Part shown: positions 24,751-35,845 of the stretch, in pieces | How positions within the stretch are numbered: the first letter of the stretch is position 1 | Layout: every line of letters starts with the position of its first letter | Origin: Candidatus Moranbacteria bacterium GW2011_GWE1_49_15 | GTDB lineage: Bacteria > Patescibacteriota > Minisyncoccia > Moranbacterales > GWC2-37-73 | Assembly: GCA_001003855.1 (NCBI GenBank) | Contig: LCPX01000013.1 | Span: 1 to 47,040, forward strand | Length of the DNA: 47,040 bases | Direction: 5' to 3' | Made by a program: the position numbers and the translations under genes | The notes under the pieces: generated by a model | Told to the model about the DNA's origin: nothing | The model's input: the letters and a program-made list of their open reading frames with translations, nothing else | Databases searched by the model: none

Positions 24751-24850
24751 CCATCAGGTTCATAAAGTTGAAAGTGCATCAAATCAAAGAGTTTTTCTTA
24801 AAACATCTTATCGCTCGGTTGGCCTTATAGGACTTTATATACTTTGAAGA
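24751..24850 (+). repeat. Foldback repeat element with GTTCATAAAGTTGAAAG / CTTTATATACTTTGAAG words
   Basis: Same word family as the pilC-leader element. Left arm AGGTTCATAAAGTTGAAAGT, right arm GGCCTTATAGGACTTTATATACTTTG. It lies between a terminator and the next promoter, so it is not tied to one transcript. Confidence 0.55.
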
Positions 24851-24862
24851 CTGCTTCTATCC

Positions 24863-24891
24863 TTGCTTTCCGCCTTTATTCGCGCTATAAT
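24863..24891 (+). promoter_or_regulatory. Promoter of the 24926 gene
   Basis: TTGCTT (24863-24868), 17-bp spacer, TATAAT (24886-24891); leader about 28 nt. Confidence 0.65.
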
Positions 24892-24925
24892 GGTAAAGTA
24901 AAAAAACAAATAAAAAATATAAGAT

Positions 24926-25303
24926 ATGACACTCAGATCATACCTTTGGGGAATGAGAGTGAGCACGGTTTTTGCTTTGGTCGGTTGGGGCTTCGTCCTT
25001 AATCATATCGATCCGGAGAAGACCGGTCCGATCGGGCAGCTGCTCTTTTATGCCAGCACTTTTTTGGCTTTGTCCGGGATATTCATCCTGTTCCTCACGT
25101 GGCTCAGAAGGAAGGCGATCAGGGATGAGGAGGAGGTCTTGGCCGGAATGGGAATGAGTTTCCGCCAGGGCGCGCTGCTCTCGTTGCTTTCGGTCTCATT
25201 GCTTTTTTTGCAAAGCATGAGGATGCTGACCTGGTGGGACGGACTTCTGGTGGTGGCCGGGATATTCCTTATAGAGTTGTATTTTTTATCGCACAGGAAA
25301 TAA
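24926..25303 (+). CDS. Integral membrane protein, four TM helices, function unknown
   Basis: 125 residues. Hydrophobic segments at about 11-27, 38-61, 83-97 and 102-121 with a charged loop (WLRRKAIRDEEEVLAG) in the middle. The pattern is common among conserved hypothetical proteins of Patescibacteria, but I recognise no named family. Own promoter upstream; gyrB follows 141 bp later across a foldback repeat. Confidence 0.7.
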   Translation: MTLRSYLWGMRVSTVFALVGWGFVLNHIDPEKTGPIGQLLFYASTFLALSGIFILFLTWLRRKAIRDEEEVLAGMGMSFRQGALLSLLSVSLLFLQSMRMLTWWDGLLVVAGIFLIELYFLSHRK

Positions 25304-25308
25304 ACAAA

Positions 25309-25441
25309 TTCTTAATTGATCTAATTTAACTAATCTCTAATTAACCTAAATAAATCCGAATGACCAATGACTTAGTATTTTGGCATTTGCTATTGGGATT
25401 TGTTTAGAAATTAGAATAATTAGAATAATTAGAAATTTTAA
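25309..25441 (+). repeat. Foldback repeat element, TTAGAATAA words, before gyrB
   Basis: Right arm is a 9-nt quasi-tandem (TTAGAATAA) around 25406-25435; left arm (CTAATTTAACTAATCTCTAATTAACC) is its approximate reverse complement. The inner loop has CCAAT / ATTGG. It ends four bases before the gyrB ATG. Confidence 0.75.
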
Positions 25442-25444
25442 ATT

Positions 25445-27463
25445 ATGGCTGAAGACAAAGGCAAGGTTAAAAAAGGAGAATATGGGGCGAAATCGATCCA
25501 GGTTCTGGAGGGATTGGATCCTGTCAGGAAAAGACCCGGTATGTACATCGGAGGGACTTCGACGGAAGGGCTCCATCATCTGATATGGGAATTGGTGAAC
25601 AATTCCATCGACGAAGCTTTGGCTGGTTACTGCACGGACATCAACATCAAATTGCTTCCTGACAATGTCGTCGAGATAACCGATAACGGACGAGGTATCC
25701 CGGTGGACATCCATCCTCAGACGAAAAAATCCGCCTTGGAAACCGTCATGACGGTGCTCCACGCCGGAGGAAAATTCGGAGGCGACGGATATAAGGTTTC
25801 CGGAGGTCTTCACGGAGTGGGAGCTTCAGTGGTAAACGCCCTTTCGGAATGGACGAAAGTCGAAGTAAAAAGACAGGGAAAAATCTGGACCCAAGAATAC
25901 AAAAGAGGGAAACCTTCGTTCAACGTGAAGCCGATCGGGAGCGCGAAAGACACCGGAACGAAGACCATATTCAAGGCTGACCATGAAATTTTTCCTGAAA
26001 TCAAATATAGCTGGACGAAGATTTTGGATTATGTGCGCCAGCAGGCCTATCTGACCAAGGGAGTTAAGATCGTCATGGAAGATTTGCGCGAGGTCGTAAG
26101 TGAGGCCGATTCCCACAAGGCCAGAAGACATGGCTTTTATTTCGACGGAGGGATAGTTTCTTTCGTGAAATTTTTGAACCGCGGCAAGGAAATCAAGAAC
26201 GTGGTGCCTTTCTATTTTGAAAAGAGCGTGGATGAGGTGGCGGTGGAAGTTTCCTTGCAATATACCGACGGATACAAAGAGCACCTCTATTCTTTCGCCA
26301 ACAACATATTCACTCCGGAAGGGGGGATGCATGTTACGGGATTCAAGATGTCGCTGACCCGTATCCTCAATGATTATGCCAAGAAAAACAATCTGATCAA
26401 GGAGAAAGACGGGGGCATGACCAGCGAAGACTTGAAAGAGGGTCTGACCGCGGTGGTCAGCGTCAAGCTCCGAAATCCGCAGTTCGAAGGACAGACCAAA
26501 TCGAAACTCGGTAACGCGGAAGTGCGCGGCATCGTTTCGCAGATAACGGCGGAAGGGCTTTCGGAATATCTAGAGAAGAACCCGCAGGACGCCAGGGCCA
26601 TGATAGACAAATGCCTTCTTACCGTGCGCGCCAGGATCGCCGCCAGGGCCGCCAAAGACGCGGTTCTTAGAAAAGGAGCATTGGAAGGAATGACGCTTCC
26701 GGGAAAATTGGCCGACTGCACCACGCGCGACGCTTCGCGCTCCGAACTTTATATCGTCGAGGGAGACTCCGCCGGAGGCTCGGCCAAGCAAGGGCGTGAC
26801 AGGATGTTCCAGGCGATTTTGCCGCTTCGCGGAAAATTGGTGAACGTGGAAAAGACGAGCTTGGACAAGGTGGTCAAATCCGACACGTTGAAACCGATCA
26901 TCATCGCGTTGGGAGCCGGAATCGGGGAAACATTCGACATCGGCAAACTCCGCTACGGAAAGGTCATAATCATGGCCGATGCCGACGTGGACGGTTCGCA
27001 TATCCGGACGTTGCTCCTGACTTTCTTTTATAGGTATTACGAAGAGCTCATCACCAACGGGAATATTTACATAGCGCAGCCGCCTCTTTACCAACTCAAA
27101 AAAGGCAAGGATGTGCGTTACGTTTACACCGACGACGAGAAGGAAAAGGCTTTGGCCGACATGATGGCGAAGGCCGGCAAGAAGGCCGGAAAGGAAGTCG
27201 TGATGGAAACGGACGAATCGGGAGAAGTCGGGGAGAAGGTGGCTGGAATCAACATCCAGCGCTATAAAGGTCTCGGAGAGATGAATCCGGAACAGCTTTG
27301 GAACACGACCATGAATCCGGAATTCAGGATGATGTACCAGGTGAACATCCAAGACGTCGAGGAGGCGGACAGGATATTCGACATCCTGATGGGATCGGAC
27401 GTGGAACCGCGAAGAAGGTTTATTCAGACCCATGCCAAGAGCGTCAAGAATTTGGATGTATAG
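25445..27463 (+). CDS. gyrB: DNA gyrase subunit B
   Basis: 672 residues. GHKL ATPase motifs ELVNNSIDEA, DNGRGIP and GLHGVGASVVNALS; transducer domain; Toprim domain with EGDSAGGSAKQGRD near residue 440 and DADVDGSHI near 514; C-terminal IQRYKGLGEMNPEQLW. The Toprim wording (SAKQGRD) fits GyrB rather than ParE. With GyrA it introduces negative supercoils. The start follows a repeat-rich, A-rich leader with no SD. A terminator follows. Confidence 0.95.
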   Translation: MAEDKGKVKKGEYGAKSIQVLEGLDPVRKRPGMYIGGTSTEGLHHLIWELVNNSIDEALAGYCTDINIKLLPDNVVEITDNGRGIPVDIHPQTKKSALETVMTVLHAGGKFGGDGYKVSGGLHGVGASVVNALSEWTKVEVKRQGKIWTQEYKRGKPSFNVKPIGSAKDTGTKTIFKADHEIFPEIKYSWTKILDYVRQQAYLTKGVKIVMEDLREVVSEADSHKARRHGFYFDGGIVSFVKFLNRGKEIKNVVPFYFEKSVDEVAVEVSLQYTDGYKEHLYSFANNIFTPEGGMHVTGFKMSLTRILNDYAKKNNLIKEKDGGMTSEDLKEGLTAVVSVKLRNPQFEGQTKSKLGNAEVRGIVSQITAEGLSEYLEKNPQDARAMIDKCLLTVRARIAARAAKDAVLRKGALEGMTLPGKLADCTTRDASRSELYIVEGDSAGGSAKQGRDRMFQAILPLRGKLVNVEKTSLDKVVKSDTLKPIIIALGAGIGETFDIGKLRYGKVIIMADADVDGSHIRTLLLTFFYRYYEELITNGNIYIAQPPLYQLKKGKDVRYVYTDDEKEKALADMMAKAGKKAGKEVVMETDESGEVGEKVAGINIQRYKGLGEMNPEQLWNTTMNPEFRMMYQVNIQDVEEADRIFDILMGSDVEPRRRFIQTHAKSVKNLDV

Positions 27464-27476
27464 CAAAACGAAACTG

Positions 27477-27501
27477 CGCCCTCCAAGGGCGTGGTTTTTT
27501 T
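27477..27501 (+). terminator. Rho-independent terminator after gyrB
   Basis: CGCCCT-CCA-AGGGCG followed by eight T. Confidence 0.85.
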
Positions 27502-27506
27502 AATGT

Positions 27507-27535
27507 TTGGAAAATCGCGGGAAAAGGGTTATAAT
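27507..27535 (+). promoter_or_regulatory. Promoter of the 27582 gene
   Basis: TTGGAA (27507-27512), 17-bp spacer, TATAAT (27530-27535), starting directly behind the gyrB terminator. Confidence 0.65.
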
Positions 27536-27581
27536 TGGAATAAGATTCACTTCGATAAGCCGCATAAACATAGACAGAAAA

Positions 27582-28178
27582 ATGAACACCATGCCACATT
27601 CGCCAGAAAATATGGAATTGCAATATGAAAACCAGGTAAGAGTAGGGAAGGAATTCGAGAAGATAGAATTGGTCGCGGAAAAATTGACCGAAAAATACAA
27701 AGAATATACGGAGCTCAAGGGTTTCGTGGATTACCTCAAAGGAATGGAGAAGTTGTTCGCCCAAGCCAGGATCGACAATTGGACCGAAACCAAAGTCAAA
27801 GAGGAGCTCGTCGAGAACGAGATACATTTTTTGGCCATCGACTCGGGAGTGGATGAGGACATATTTAAAAGGATTCGCGACGATTTTGGCATGGTCTATT
27901 TCACGGTCGAACAGGTCTATGAATCCGCGGAAAAGTTGGCGGAAAAATACGCCGCCTGCGCCGAGTGCTTGGAATTCATAGCATATATGAAAAAAGTCTC
28001 ATTGCTATTCGTGGAAGCTCAGAGGGAACATCGCGACATCAGGACCATCAAGGAAAGCTTGTGCAAAAGCAGGATCGTGAAGCTTTCGGAGGATGGAAAT
28101 CCCCAAGTGGAGACTTTGGAGGGAATCAGGATGGAATTCGAAGAGGCGATGATGGAGATGGCGGGAAACACCCGTTGA
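27582..28178 (+). CDS. Helical protein with an internal duplication, function unknown
   Basis: 198 residues from ATG 27582; a longer frame from 27507 would begin inside the promoter. The sequence is all-helical and charged, and it holds two related units of about 80 residues: EKIELVAEKLTEKYKEYTELKGFVDYLKGMEKLF... and EQVYESAEKLAEKYAACAECLEFIAYMKKVSLLF..., each ending with a KEEL/KESL helix and an acidic, strand-like stretch. No membrane segment or known domain. Single-gene unit with its own promoter. Confidence 0.7.
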   Translation: MNTMPHSPENMELQYENQVRVGKEFEKIELVAEKLTEKYKEYTELKGFVDYLKGMEKLFAQARIDNWTETKVKEELVENEIHFLAIDSGVDEDIFKRIRDDFGMVYFTVEQVYESAEKLAEKYAACAECLEFIAYMKKVSLLFVEAQREHRDIRTIKESLCKSRIVKLSEDGNPQVETLEGIRMEFEEAMMEMAGNTR

Positions 28179-28276
28179 TCGTTACTGACAAACGTGCAAG
28201 CCCTAAATAGTTTAATTATAAATTTTCAAAATTGTCCCGGAGTATTCCAATGTTCCGGCTGTTTTGAACAAAGCGT

Positions 28277-28966
28277 ATGAATGAGATCCAAACGTGGGGA
28301 TCGGCCATCTCGGAATCCTTGGCCGGTCTGGGAGTGAGGTTTTTCAGTTTTCTGCCGACGGTTATCGGCGCGTTGTTGGTTTTCCTGGTCGGTCTCGTGA
28401 TCGCGAAAGTGTTGGGAGACGCGGTTGAGAAGGGAATCAAATTGACCAAGGTGGACAGGGCCATGGAGAAATCGGAAGTGACTAAGAAATTCGAGGAGGT
28501 CGGTTTGGAATTGAGCCTTTCGAAAATTTTCGGTGAAGTCGTGAGATGGTTCCTGATCCTGGTTTTTCTTATGGCCGCCACCGATATTTTGCAGCTCGCC
28601 CAGGTGACGAATTTCCTCAACAGCGTCATCATGTACATCCCTAACATCATCGTCGCCATCGTCGTTTTGGCTATAGCGTTCTTGCTCGGGAATCTTACAT
28701 ATAAGATTGTCAGGGGAAGCGTCAGGGCCGCGGGGATAATGAGCGCGTCGCTTTTGGCCACCATCTCCAAATGGGCCATCATAGTTTTCGGACTTTTGAC
28801 CGCCATGGTGCAACTCGGAATCGCGGAATCGATCGTCAACACTTTGTTCATCGGTTTCGTCGCGGCCGTATCGTTGGCCATCGGTCTTTCTTTCGGTCTT
28901 GGAGGAAAGGAAGAAGCGGCGGTTCTGCTTCGAAAAATCAGGGAAGAACTTTCCGAAAGGAAATAG
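28277..28966 (+). CDS. Mechanosensitive-channel-like protein (conserved TM helix repeats)
   Basis: 229 residues, about five membrane helices (near 26-46, 90-110, 118-142, 157-178 and 190-210). The repeated hydrophobic pattern with GLVIAKVLGDAVEKGI and LAIAFLLGNLTYKIV is that of the conserved TM-helix family related to small-conductance mechanosensitive channels, without the MscS beta domain. The C-terminus (GLSFGLGGKEEAAVLLRKIREEL) is the usual end of these proteins. It may act in osmotic protection, but channel activity is not shown by sequence alone. A degraded copy of its 3' end lies downstream at 29394-29492. Confidence 0.85.
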   Translation: MNEIQTWGSAISESLAGLGVRFFSFLPTVIGALLVFLVGLVIAKVLGDAVEKGIKLTKVDRAMEKSEVTKKFEEVGLELSLSKIFGEVVRWFLILVFLMAATDILQLAQVTNFLNSVIMYIPNIIVAIVVLAIAFLLGNLTYKIVRGSVRAAGIMSASLLATISKWAIIVFGLLTAMVQLGIAESIVNTLFIGFVAAVSLAIGLSFGLGGKEEAAVLLRKIREELSERK

Positions 28967-29015
28967 GTTAATTTGCAAATAACCACTCGGCCGATAATAA
29001 GTCAATAGTAAAAAA

Positions 29016-29393
29016 ATGAACAAAATGGAAGCAGGGATGGGTTTACCACAAACTTCAAAACAGGAGTTCGTGGCTGAAACTGAAAATAGCACAGATGTGG
29101 ATTTTGAAAAAAAATTCAACAATAAACGAGTTAATGATATTAAATCAGAGCTCAGTTCGCTTGCGTATGATTTCGAGGAAGGTGATATAAATGTTGATAC
29201 GGTCAAATATGTAGTAGGTTGGTTATCGGGAGAACTTTACAAAATGGATGCTGATCCGCGAGCTGATAATCACACTCGAAATGCCTACAAGGAGTTAGAT
29301 AGAATAGTCACAAGAATCGCACCTGTTGAAAGTTCCGAAGAGATTGTCCTGAAGTTGAAGTTGGCTATTGAAAGCTTGGACCAGGTAAGATGA
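29016..29393 (+). CDS. Small hypothetical protein with AT-rich coding sequence
   Basis: 125 residues, soluble, acidic, helical in its second half; no recognised family. Its codons are clearly richer in A and T (e.g. GTTAATGATATTAAATCA) than the neighbouring genes, suggesting acquisition from elsewhere (inference). It ends with TGA and is followed, in the same frame, by the degraded 3' end of a mechanosensitive-channel gene and that gene's terminator, as if it had replaced the front of a tandem duplicate. Confidence 0.6.
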   Translation: MNKMEAGMGLPQTSKQEFVAETENSTDVDFEKKFNNKRVNDIKSELSSLAYDFEEGDINVDTVKYVVGWLSGELYKMDADPRADNHTRNAYKELDRIVTRIAPVESSEEIVLKLKLAIESLDQVR

Positions 29394-29492
29394 ACTGAAT
29401 GTATCGTCGGACTTTCATTTGGTCTCAGTGGGAAAGAGGAGGCCGCCCATCTGCTTCGAAAGATAAGGGAGGAGATTTCGGAGAAGAAGTAA
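29394..29492 (+). pseudogene. Remnant 3' end of a mechanosensitive-channel-like gene
   Basis: Translates as CIVGLSFGLSGKEEAAHL continuing LRKIREEISEKK, then TAA; this matches the last 28 residues of the intact gene at 28277-28966 almost residue for residue. No membrane part is left. It is followed by a terminator. Confidence 0.8.
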
Positions 29493-29514
29493 AAAAGACA
29501 AAAAAAGACGCTTT

Positions 29515-29545
29515 AAAATCCGCCCTTTTCGGGCGGATTTTCATT
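29515..29545 (+). terminator. Rho-independent terminator
   Basis: AAAATCCGCCC-TTTTC-GGGCGGATTTT perfect 11-bp stem. Confidence 0.88.
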
Positions 29546-29628
29546 TGCTCAAAGAATCCTAAAAATAGCGAAAAAACAGGGAATATCGGCCATATCCGGG
29601 TGTATTATTCAGCGGATATCGCAAACAC

Positions 29629-29656
29629 TTGACAGGTTTTTCACATCTGCTATTAT
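29629..29656 (+). promoter_or_regulatory. Promoter at the head of the 23S-5S unit
   Basis: TTGACA (29629-29634), 16-bp spacer, TATTAT (29651-29656). It is the only clear promoter between the upstream terminator and the 23S gene. Confidence 0.7.
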
Positions 29657-29662
29657 GTATTT

Positions 29663-29828
29663 ACGTCTAAAAAATATTCGCCACTTAAAAGGCCGATATG
29701 GCGCAAGGGGATATAATTCATTTTTCAAATATTTGAGAAATATCCAGAAAAACGAAATTGGAAAAAGCGGGTGAACCAAGAAGGCTGAATAAGTCCTCGG
29801 TTGGGTCCGCTGCAAAAGGCGGTTTTTT
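29663..29828 (+). ncRNA. Possible short structured RNA or attenuated rRNA leader
   Basis: Between the promoter and a terminator-like hairpin (CCGC-loop-GCGG then TTTTTT, 29807-29828) lie about 165 nt that can fold into CGCCA/TGGCG, GGATAT/ATATCC and AGCGG/CCGCT hairpins. The last stem uses the same CCGC as the terminator, so the two are mutually exclusive. It could be a free-standing small RNA or an attenuator of the rRNA unit. No match to 6S, SRP, RNase P or tmRNA signatures was found. Confidence 0.4.
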
Positions 29829-30120
29829 GTTTCTTGAAAAATTGGTGCGAGAACAACTCATCGGTTCGGCCTAAGGCCGGAACTAGTCGGAAGTTTCCGC
29901 ATCAGTCACTTTAAAACTGAATAGGAGTCTTTTCATGTGCGTGTAGGGTTATTTCCTTTCCAAACAGCGGAAAAAGGGGAAACTGGGCGCAATACATGAT
30001 TAGTCAAAAAAGTAGGTCAAAGTCCCATTTCTTTTGCGAGAATGGGCAAAATTGCAACACCGAGAGTTGAAAATATACAAGCAGTTAAGTGATTGTTAAC
30101 TGCTAACCGTTAAATAATGA
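29829..30120 (+). other. 23S leader region without a gene
   Basis: No credible reading frame. It has a stable hairpin GTTCGGCC-TAA-GGCCGGAAC near 29872 and CCTTTCC / GGAAAAAGG near 29960. Bases 30088-30106 pair with 33113-33131 to form the 23S processing stem. Confidence 0.6.
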
Positions 30121-33110
<2,990 letters not shown>

Positions 33111-33216
33111 ATTTTACGGTTAGCGGTTAAGAGTTACTTAACCCGAAATGGAAGCGAAACGGTAGTTGCAGTGAAGTAATTGAATACTTTTTTGACACAT
33201 GATTTTTTAAAGGCAG

Positions 33217-33332
33217 TGTTCTGGTGACTCGTGCGGTTGGGAAACACCTCTTCCCATCTCGAACAGAGCCGTTAAGCCAACCAGCGCCGATGGTACCCGT
33301 TAATTCAGGGAGAGTAGGTCGTCGCCAGAACA
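33217..33332 (+). rRNA. rrf: 5S ribosomal RNA
   Basis: About 116 nt with the 5S patterns TCCCATCTCGAACAGAG and AGAGTAGGTCGTCGCCA. The terminal stem TGTTCTGG / CCAGAACA continues outward to a 16-bp perfect stem (AAAGGCAG... / ...CTGCCTTT), the processing stem. It lies about 107 bp after 23S. Confidence 0.95.
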
Positions 33333-33354
33333 CTGCCTTTAAGAGAAATTTCGG

Positions 33355-33383
33355 AACAAGCGCCAAGAAACGCTTGTTTTTTG
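33355..33383 (+). terminator. Terminator of the 23S-5S transcript
   Basis: AACAAGCG-loop-CGCTTGTT followed by six T. Confidence 0.88.
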
Positions 33384-33433
33384 TTGGCGGAAGATATAAC
33401 ATGGGAGAAGAAACATATAAAAAATATAAAATT

Positions 33434-34261
33434 ATGCGCGACCCGAGGATAAAAAAGAGGATTTTGATCATAACGGCTTATGTGGCCATTTTTTTGACGG
33501 CGGTTTTCTTGGTGTATGGCGTCGTTTCCAAAGATCCGACCTGCTCCGACGGCAACCAGAACCAGAACGAGAAGGGTGTGGATTGCGGAGGGACCTGTTC
33601 CCCTTGCCGCGACATCTCCGCATCGCAGGACATCTCGGTCGTGGAAAGCGACTTCGTCTTCGGAGGAAATGACACCTATGACGCCTTGGTGAGGATTTCC
33701 AATTCCAATTCGAGCGTGGGAGCCTCGTCTTTTTCATACAAGGCTTCGCTCAAAGACGCTTCAGGGGCTGTGCTGGACGAGAAAACAGGCAAAGGTTTCG
33801 TCATGCCGGCCGAGTCCAAATATCTCATAATCCTGGGATTCTCCGTTTCCGGAAACGACAATCCCTCCTCACTCGATTTCGTCGTTTCGGAAGTAAAGTG
33901 GGAGGAATTCACCAAATACCAAAAACCCCAGCTCGGGGTATATAGCAAGCGCTTCAGTCTGCTTTCCGACATCGTCGGCGGGGAAGCTTACGGCGTGCTT
34001 CGCAACGAGAGCGGTTTCGATTTCGCTTCCATCAAAGTCAACGTGATTTTGAGGGACAGTGCGAATAAGCCCTTGGCGCTCAATACCACCGTGATCAATA
34101 CGGTCAAATCCGGCGAGGAGCGGGATTTCAAGCTCATTTGGCCGTACCAGCTTCCGGGTGAAGTGAAGAATATCGAAACGGAAGCGGAGGCCGACACCTA
34201 CAACACGCAGAATTTCATCAAGACCTACGTGCCTGACAGGAGTTTCCAATTCCAGCAATAA
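33434..34261 (+). CDS. Membrane-anchored protein with Cys-rich DCGG motif and Ig-like outer domain
   Basis: About 275 residues from ATG 33434 (ATG 33401 is an alternative; any start further up would lie in 5S rRNA). One N-terminal membrane helix (about residues 8-30), then the motif CSDGNQNQNEKGVDCGGTC at about 35-53, also present in the FN3 minor pilin, then two strand-rich stretches resembling immunoglobulin-like folds. The topology suggests an outer-face protein. Function unknown. rodA follows 21 bp later, so they are probably co-transcribed. Confidence 0.75.
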   Translation: MRDPRIKKRILIITAYVAIFLTAVFLVYGVVSKDPTCSDGNQNQNEKGVDCGGTCSPCRDISASQDISVVESDFVFGGNDTYDALVRISNSNSSVGASSFSYKASLKDASGAVLDEKTGKGFVMPAESKYLIILGFSVSGNDNPSSLDFVVSEVKWEEFTKYQKPQLGVYSKRFSLLSDIVGGEAYGVLRNESGFDFASIKVNVILRDSANKPLALNTTVINTVKSGEERDFKLIWPYQLPGEVKNIETEAEADTYNTQNFIKTYVPDRSFQFQQ

Positions 34262-34282
34262 CGCTTTCGCCGCACACGAATT

Positions 34283-35389
34283 ATGATCAACAAGTTATTT
34301 AAAGCCGATTGGGTGTTACTTGGCTCGGTGTTCCTGCTTTTAGGGATAGGCTTGGCCGTGCTTTACAGCATAACCAACACCGGAACGGAAAGCTCTTCGC
34401 TTACGGTGTTTTGGAGGCAGGTCCTCTATGCCGGCTTGGCCGTCGCGGCCATGCTTTTTTTCGCCCTGAGCAATTTCCATTATCTGCGCTCCTATAGCAC
34501 TGCTATATATTTCGCCACCCTTTTCGTTCTTTTGTCCGTGCTCATATTCGGGACGACGGTGAGGGGGACTTCGGGATGGATAGGGCTCGGGGCTTTCCGC
34601 ATCCAGCCGGTGGAGATTTCGAAAATCGCCCTGATAATCTTTTTGGCCAGCTTTATCTCACAAAAGAGAATGGAACTGGGGGAGACCGGAAGGTTGGTGG
34701 CGTCCTTCATCCTCACGTCGATCATGCTGATTCTGGTCATCAAGCAGCCGGACTTCGGATCGTCCATGGTCCTTCTTTCCATCTGGGTGGGAATGACCCT
34801 GGTCTCGGGAATTAGTCGGAAGCTCATGTTGACGATAGTCTTTTTCGCCGCCATTTTTTCATTCGTGGGCTGGTTCCAGCTCGCCCCATACCAAAAGGAC
34901 CGCATAATGAGCTTCGTCGATCCGACAAGGGACCCGATGGGGGCGGGATACAACGTGAAGCAGTCCATAGTCGCGGTAGGTTCCGGGGGGCTCACCGGCA
35001 AGGGCATCGGCCACGGGTCGCAATCCCAGCTTAACTTCTTGCCGGAAAAGCACACGGACTTCATTTTCGCTTCCATTGCCGAGGAATTGGGTTTTCTGGG
35101 ATCGACCTTCGTGATTGCCCTTTTCGGCACGGTTTTTTACAGGATAAGGAGGATAGCGCAGACCGCCCCTGATAATTTCGGCTATTTGGTGGCAGTGGGG
35201 GTACTGGTCATGTTTTTCGTCCAATCCTTCATCAATATCGGCATGAACATGGGAATTGTCCCGGTCACGGGTATACCTTTGCCGTTTTTGAGTTATGGTG
35301 GCAGTTCCCTCATATCCGTTTTTGCCGCGGTCGGCATCCTTTTGAACATATATTCAAGGAGGGAAAGCGCCATTAAGACGGAATATTGA
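34283..35389 (+). CDS. rodA: Rod-shape peptidoglycan polymerase RodA (SEDS family)
   Basis: 368 residues, about ten membrane helices. SEDS motifs: GTSGWIGLGAFRIQPVEISK near residue 95, KQPDFGSSM near 153, LPEKHTDFIFASIAEELGF near 251 and PLPFLSYGGSSL near 332. The length and lack of extensions fit RodA better than FtsW. It polymerises lipid II into glycan strands with a partner PBP2, which is not in the window. Confidence 0.92.
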   Translation: MINKLFKADWVLLGSVFLLLGIGLAVLYSITNTGTESSSLTVFWRQVLYAGLAVAAMLFFALSNFHYLRSYSTAIYFATLFVLLSVLIFGTTVRGTSGWIGLGAFRIQPVEISKIALIIFLASFISQKRMELGETGRLVASFILTSIMLILVIKQPDFGSSMVLLSIWVGMTLVSGISRKLMLTIVFFAAIFSFVGWFQLAPYQKDRIMSFVDPTRDPMGAGYNVKQSIVAVGSGGLTGKGIGHGSQSQLNFLPEKHTDFIFASIAEELGFLGSTFVIALFGTVFYRIRRIAQTAPDNFGYLVAVGVLVMFFVQSFINIGMNMGIVPVTGIPLPFLSYGGSSLISVFAAVGILLNIYSRRESAIKTEY

Positions 35390-35488
35390 GATTTCGGGGT
35401 TGACCGGATAGCCGGTGTATGTTAAGCTTATCTGAGCAGTTTAGGGGGTATCCCAGGGAAAATTTTCAATTTAAAAACAGAAGTTTTT

Positions 35489-35797
35489 ATGAAAGGATTT
35501 TCAAAAGAGCTCAGCGACATGGCGAAATGCCCTGTTTGCGAAAAGAAATACAAAAAGCAGAACGCCACGGTGCTGGAAATCGGACAAAAAAGGAACACGG
35601 TCCATTTTTCCTGCGAGGCGTGCCGGGTGTCTTCGTTGGTTTTCGTTTCACAAGACCAAATGGGAAGCGTCGGGGTCGGAATCTTGACGGATCTTTCGGG
35701 AAGTGAGGCGAAAAACGTTTTCCAAAAGGAATCCGTTTCGACGGATCATGTCCTTTCGGTCTATTCGCATCTGGAGACGATATCGGCATCAAAATAG
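35489..35797 (+). CDS. Small zinc-ribbon-like protein, function unknown
   Basis: 102 residues. Two CxxC pairs, CPVC (14-17) and CEAC (42-45), separated by a strand-rich stretch, form a likely zinc ribbon; the rest (to residue 102) is acidic with a short helical end. ATG 35519 (MAKCPVCEKKY) is a possible shorter start. Such ribbons often bind nucleic acid or a partner protein. It precedes rplY by 48 bp. A weak promoter TTGACC-17-TAAGCT lies at 35400-35428. Confidence 0.72.
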   Translation: MKGFSKELSDMAKCPVCEKKYKKQNATVLEIGQKRNTVHFSCEACRVSSLVFVSQDQMGSVGVGILTDLSGSEAKNVFQKESVSTDHVLSVYSHLETISASK

Positions 35798-35845
35798 CGA
35801 GGAAGCGCAAGTTTAATATTTTTTTAATTTTTACAAATTTATCGT

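Noticed and set aside
25400..25445. CRISPR-like tandem repeats (TTAGAATAA) before gyrB
   Set aside because: The repeats are 9 nt with no spacers and no cas genes; they form an arm of a foldback element.
29016..29492. Reading TGA as a sense codon to fuse the AT-rich ORF with the channel remnant
   Set aside because: TGA ends several genes here and long conserved genes contain no internal TGA, so TGA is a stop.
29663..29828. 6S, SRP or RNase P RNA
   Set aside because: Key conserved motifs of each family are not seen.
33224..33433. Upstream extension of the DCGG protein ORF
   Set aside because: It begins inside 5S rRNA and crosses the rRNA terminator; the real start is at 33434 or 33401.
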